Assembly: GCA_027065935.1 (NCBI GenBank)
Contig: JAMONI010000279.1
Coordinates: forward strand, 1-8,443
DNA from: Flavobacteriales bacterium
GTDB taxonomy: Bacteria > Bacteroidota > Bacteroidia > Flavobacteriales > Flavobacteriaceae
Direction: 5' to 3'
Length of the DNA stretch: 8,443 nucleotides
The notes under the pieces are model-generated. The model searched no databases, had not been told where the DNA came from, and saw only the letters and a program-made list of their open reading frames with translations. Of the stretch, positions 6,094-8,443 are shown piece by piece. How positions within the stretch are numbered: the first letter of the stretch is position 1; the number at the start of each line of letters is the position of its first letter. Both the position numbers and the translations under genes were made by a program.

Positions 6094-7221
6094 ATGCAAT
6101 TTACGGATATTCCATTTCACAAACAACGGCTTTCGGCCTTGCGGAAAATGGTTGCCGCGGGCCGGTTTCCGCATACGGTCCTGCTGACCGGAAAAGACGG
6201 TTACGGTGTGTTGTATGTTGCCATGAACTTGGCGTCGCACTTGCTTTGCGAAACGGAGGAATGCTTAAGAAAGATACAAGGTTTTAATCATCCCGATTTG
6301 CATTTCGTTTTTCCGAGCATCACTTCGCCTAGGGCCGGTTCCGAAACCTCTTCTTCTCATTTCACGGACCAATGGCGTTCGTTTTTGGAATCCGGTTTGT
6401 TCGGTTCGTATGACCTGTGGATGCAACATTTGGACCCGGGCAATAAGCAAGGCTCTATTCGTGTTAAAGATGCCGAAGAACTCATTCAAAAAGCCTATCA
6501 ATATCCCGCTTTGGGCAAGCGAAAGGTTTTTATCGTCTGGCATGCGGAAAAAATGAATCAGGCCACCGCCAACAAGCTCCTGAAACTTTTGGAAGAACCG
6601 CCCGAAAATTCTTTTTTTATCCTAACCACCGATGATCCGCAGAAGATTATCGCCACCATTAGGTCCAGAGCGCAAGATTTTCAAATTCCCCCCATTCCGC
6701 CCGGTGAGATGAAACAGGCTTTGTTGGAAAAAGGTATCACGGAACAACAAGCCGAACAAATCATAGGCTCCGCCGAAGGCGATTGGTACAAAGCACAAAA
6801 AATGCTCGAAAGCGAAGACCCTTTTGCCCTGCACAAAGACTATTTCGTCCGCTGGGTGCGTATAGCGTATCAGGCTAAGAAAAAACCTCAAGCCATCAAC
6901 GATTTAATCGATTGGGCCGAACAGCTGAGTGCGGAATCCCGCAACTTTCAAATGGATTTCCTCCGGTTTGCCTTGGAAGTTTTCCGGCGTTCGTACTTGG
7001 CGCATTTCAATCCCGAATTGGCCTTGTTTGATTTCGAAGCACAGCAATTTCAAATGAAAAAATTCGTCCCGTTTGTTCATTCGGCCAATATCGAATTATT
7101 TTATCATAAGATCAACGAGGCCGTGTATCATCTGGTCCGAAATGCCAACCCCAAACTTACGTTTTTGGATTTATCCGTTGAAATGACCCGTTTGCTGCAC
7201 AAAAAAGAAACCGGGCTTTAA
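6094..7221 (+). CDS. holB: DNA polymerase III delta' subunit
   Basis: The protein has 375 residues and fits the Bacteroidetes form of the clamp-loader delta' subunit, which helps open and load the beta sliding clamp at replication forks. The N-terminal AAA+ region has RFPHTVLLTGKDGYG (24-38), where the usual Walker A lysine and Ser/Thr are missing, as expected for delta', which does not hydrolyse ATP. HPDLHFVFP (66-74), VKDAEELIQKA (124-134), HAEKMNQATANKLLKLLEEP (150-169) and IRSRAQDF (189-196) follow the family order; the last is the SRC-type arginine-finger motif with Ala in place of Cys. The zinc module before HPDLHF is reduced to two cysteines (52 and 57) instead of four. The C-terminal helical collar domain (from about 205) is poorly conserved. 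A gap of only 26 bp separates it from the HMG-CoA reductase gene. Confidence 0.9.
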   Translation: MQFTDIPFHKQRLSALRKMVAAGRFPHTVLLTGKDGYGVLYVAMNLASHLLCETEECLRKIQGFNHPDLHFVFPSITSPRAGSETSSSHFTDQWRSFLESGLFGSYDLWMQHLDPGNKQGSIRVKDAEELIQKAYQYPALGKRKVFIVWHAEKMNQATANKLLKLLEEPPENSFFILTTDDPQKIIATIRSRAQDFQIPPIPPGEMKQALLEKGITEQQAEQIIGSAEGDWYKAQKMLESEDPFALHKDYFVRWVRIAYQAKKKPQAINDLIDWAEQLSAESRNFQMDFLRFALEVFRRSYLAHFNPELALFDFEAQQFQMKKFVPFVHSANIELFYHKINEAVYHLVRNANPKLTFLDLSVEMTRLLHKKETGL

Positions 7222-7222
7222 T

Positions 7223-7230
7223 TATCTTTG
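7223..7230 (+). promoter_or_regulatory. Bacteroidetes -7 promoter box before HMG-CoA reductase
   Basis: TATCTTTG is an exact match to TAnnTTTG and lies 17 bp before the ATG at 7248, directly after the holB stop codon. Transcription would start about 6-8 bp further on, giving a leader of roughly 10 bases. A TTTG at 7191-7194 is too far (28 bp) to be a standard -33 element, so the support is the -7 box and its position. It suggests that the reductase can be expressed separately from holB. Confidence 0.5.
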
Positions 7231-7247
7231 TAAATCAATGTTTCAGC

Positions 7248-8443
7248 ATGACGAATAAGGCATTTGTCGAAGGTTTTTCCAAGTGGGACAAACAAAAAAA
7301 AATCGATTGGCTCGTTTCACACTACTTGGATGAAACCGAACGGGAAATCTTGGAAAAATACTGGCATCCCGACCGGGAACTGCAGGAACTTCACGACGGA
7401 TTTGTCGAAAATCCGGTAAGCAATTTTTATTTGCCTTTTGCCGTGGCACCTAATTTTTTGGTCAACGGAAACCTGTACGCCGTGCCTATGGTAATTGAAG
7501 AAAGTTCGGTAGTGGCCGCAGCATCCAAAGCGGCCAAATTTTGGTACCCCTTCGGCGGATTTTCGGCACAAGTGATTTCAAAGCTTAAAACCGGACACAT
7601 TCACCTGTTTTTTTATGCCGGGTATGAAAAACTCAAAAATTTCTTCGACCGGAAAAAAAACGAATATTTGGACAGGTTGAAGCCTTTTACGGAGAACATG
7701 GAACGGCGCGGTGGAGGTATCCGGTCCGTAACATTGGAGGATTTGACCGAAAAACTTCCCGGTTATTACACCGTAACCTTTAAGTTCGATACCGTCGATT
7801 CCATGGGGGCCAACTTTATCAATACCATTTTGGAAGAATGGGCCGGATACATGGAAGAAGATTACCCCGGTTTCGGACATAAAGACGAACTGGAAATCCT
7901 CATGCGTATCTTGTCCAACCATAATCCCGAATGCCGGATAAGGGTACAGGTCGAAGCGCCCGTTGAGGAATTGCCCGTGCCGGGTGATAGAAAAAAATAT
8001 GCGGAAAGGTTTGTTAAAGCCGTCCGGGTTGCACAAGTTAATCCCTTCCGGGCCGTTACGCACAACAAAGGTATTATGAACGGCATTGATGCGGTGGTTT
8101 TGGCTACGGGAAACGATTTTAGAGCGGTGGAAGCCGGCGCTCATGCTTTTGCCGTAAAGCAAGGTAAGTATTCGGCTTTGTCCGAAGCCCGTATTCATAA
8201 CGGAAACTTGCATTTCGAAATGCAAATCCCTTTGAGTTTGGGCGTCGTGGGCGGAATGACCAAGGCGCACCCTCTGGCAAAAACGGCTTTGAAAATGCTC
8301 GGCAAGCCTTCGGCCGAAACTTTGATGGAAATTACCGCCGCCGTGGGATTGGCACAGAATTTTTCCGCCGTACACTCCCTAATCACCGAAGGCATTCAAA
8401 AAGGCCACATGAAAATGCATTTGAACAACATTTTGTTGCAATT
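7248..8443 (+). CDS. mvaA: Class II hydroxymethylglutaryl-CoA reductase (3' end outside window)
   Basis: An open frame starts at the ATG at 7248 and continues past the right edge, giving 398 residues. Class II enzymes have about 425-430, so roughly 30 are missing. The enzyme reduces HMG-CoA to mevalonate with NAD(P)H, or runs in reverse in mevalonate degraders. Class II features are NPVSNFYLPFAVAPNFLVNG (55-74), MVIEESSVVAAASKAAKFW (81-99), DSMGAN (184-189), VTHNKGIMNGIDAVVLATGN (270-289) followed by DFRAVEAGAHA, SLGVVGGMTKAHP (330-342), and ITEGIQKGHMKMH (379-391). All four catalytic residues are present: Glu85 (or Glu84) of the EES motif, Lys274 in HNKG, Asp290 in GND, and His387 in GHM. 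There are no membrane segments, as usual for class II. Databases often call this class degradative; in Flavobacteriia, which use the mevalonate pathway, a biosynthetic role in isoprenoid supply is more likely. Cofactor preference cannot be judged by eye. Confidence 0.95.
   Translation, partial: MTNKAFVEGFSKWDKQKKIDWLVSHYLDETEREILEKYWHPDRELQELHDGFVENPVSNFYLPFAVAPNFLVNGNLYAVPMVIEESSVVAAASKAAKFWYPFGGFSAQVISKLKTGHIHLFFYAGYEKLKNFFDRKKNEYLDRLKPFTENMERRGGGIRSVTLEDLTEKLPGYYTVTFKFDTVDSMGANFINTILEEWAGYMEEDYPGFGHKDELEILMRILSNHNPECRIRVQVEAPVEELPVPGDRKKYAERFVKAVRVAQVNPFRAVTHNKGIMNGIDAVVLATGNDFRAVEAGAHAFAVKQGKYSALSEARIHNGNLHFEMQIPLSLGVVGGMTKAHPLAKTALKMLGKPSAETLMEITAAVGLAQNFSAVHSLITEGIQKGHMKMHLNNILLQ

Noticed and set aside
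7578..8375. Open frame on the minus strand (265 codons) opposite HMG-CoA reductase
   Set aside because: The plus strand encodes an unmistakable class II HMG-CoA reductase through the same bases; the antisense frame has no recognisable features.
1..8443. CRISPR arrays, tRNA or rRNA genes, insertion-sequence ends, transposase or phage genes
   Set aside because: No spaced direct repeats, structured RNA signatures, terminal inverted repeats or mobile-element proteins are visible; nearly all bases belong to the genes listed.

Overview
The window looks like ordinary chromosomal core sequence from a Bacteroidetes bacterium, most likely of the Flavobacteriia lineage. Four things point there: a class II HMG-CoA reductase together with a bacterial geranylgeranylglyceryl phosphate synthase (the mevalonate and ether-lipid combination common in Flavobacteriia); lipoprotein and small membrane-protein families that I know only from Bacteroidetes; -7 promoter boxes of the Bacteroidetes form TAnnTTTG; and A-rich leaders without clear Shine-Dalgarno sites. 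I saw no mobile element, phage gene, CRISPR array, tRNA or rRNA.

Layout. Left edge, plus strand (2-1820): the C-terminal part of an extended-SDR NAD(P)-dependent epimerase/reductase, then a complete glutaryl-CoA dehydrogenase-like acyl-CoA dehydrogenase. A strong hairpin terminator with A/T flanks (1822-1848) separates it from the convergent minus-strand block. Minus strand (6074 down to 1868), in order of transcription: geranylgeranylglyceryl phosphate synthase; a lipoprotein with a GH73 glucosaminidase domain and three LysM repeats; a ChaN-type haem-binding-family protein whose start overlaps the previous stop by 4 bp; a 104-residue single-pass membrane protein; and a lipoprotein of an uncharacterised Bacteroidetes family. 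Right part, plus strand (6094-8443): the DNA polymerase III delta' subunit, divergent from the synthase across only 19 bp, then an HMG-CoA reductase that runs off the right edge.

How the genes fit together. HMG-CoA reductase commits carbon to mevalonate and isoprenoids, and the synthase joins a C20 or longer prenyl diphosphate to glycerol-1-phosphate, the first step of archaeal-type ether lipids. They are only about 1.2 kb apart with the replication gene between them, so the link is neighbourhood, not one operon. The other minus-strand genes encode envelope proteins: a peptidoglycan hydrolase, a ChaN-like exported protein, a small inner-membrane protein and a lipoprotein. They may be co-transcribed, but only two junctions (3986-3989 and 2717-2728) are tight enough to suggest translational coupling.

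Nothing here is clearly a new system. The best candidates for follow-up are the uncharacterised lipoprotein and membrane-protein pair (1868-3043), the coupled ChaN and LysM/glucosaminidase genes, and the archaeal-type lipid synthase in a bacterium.
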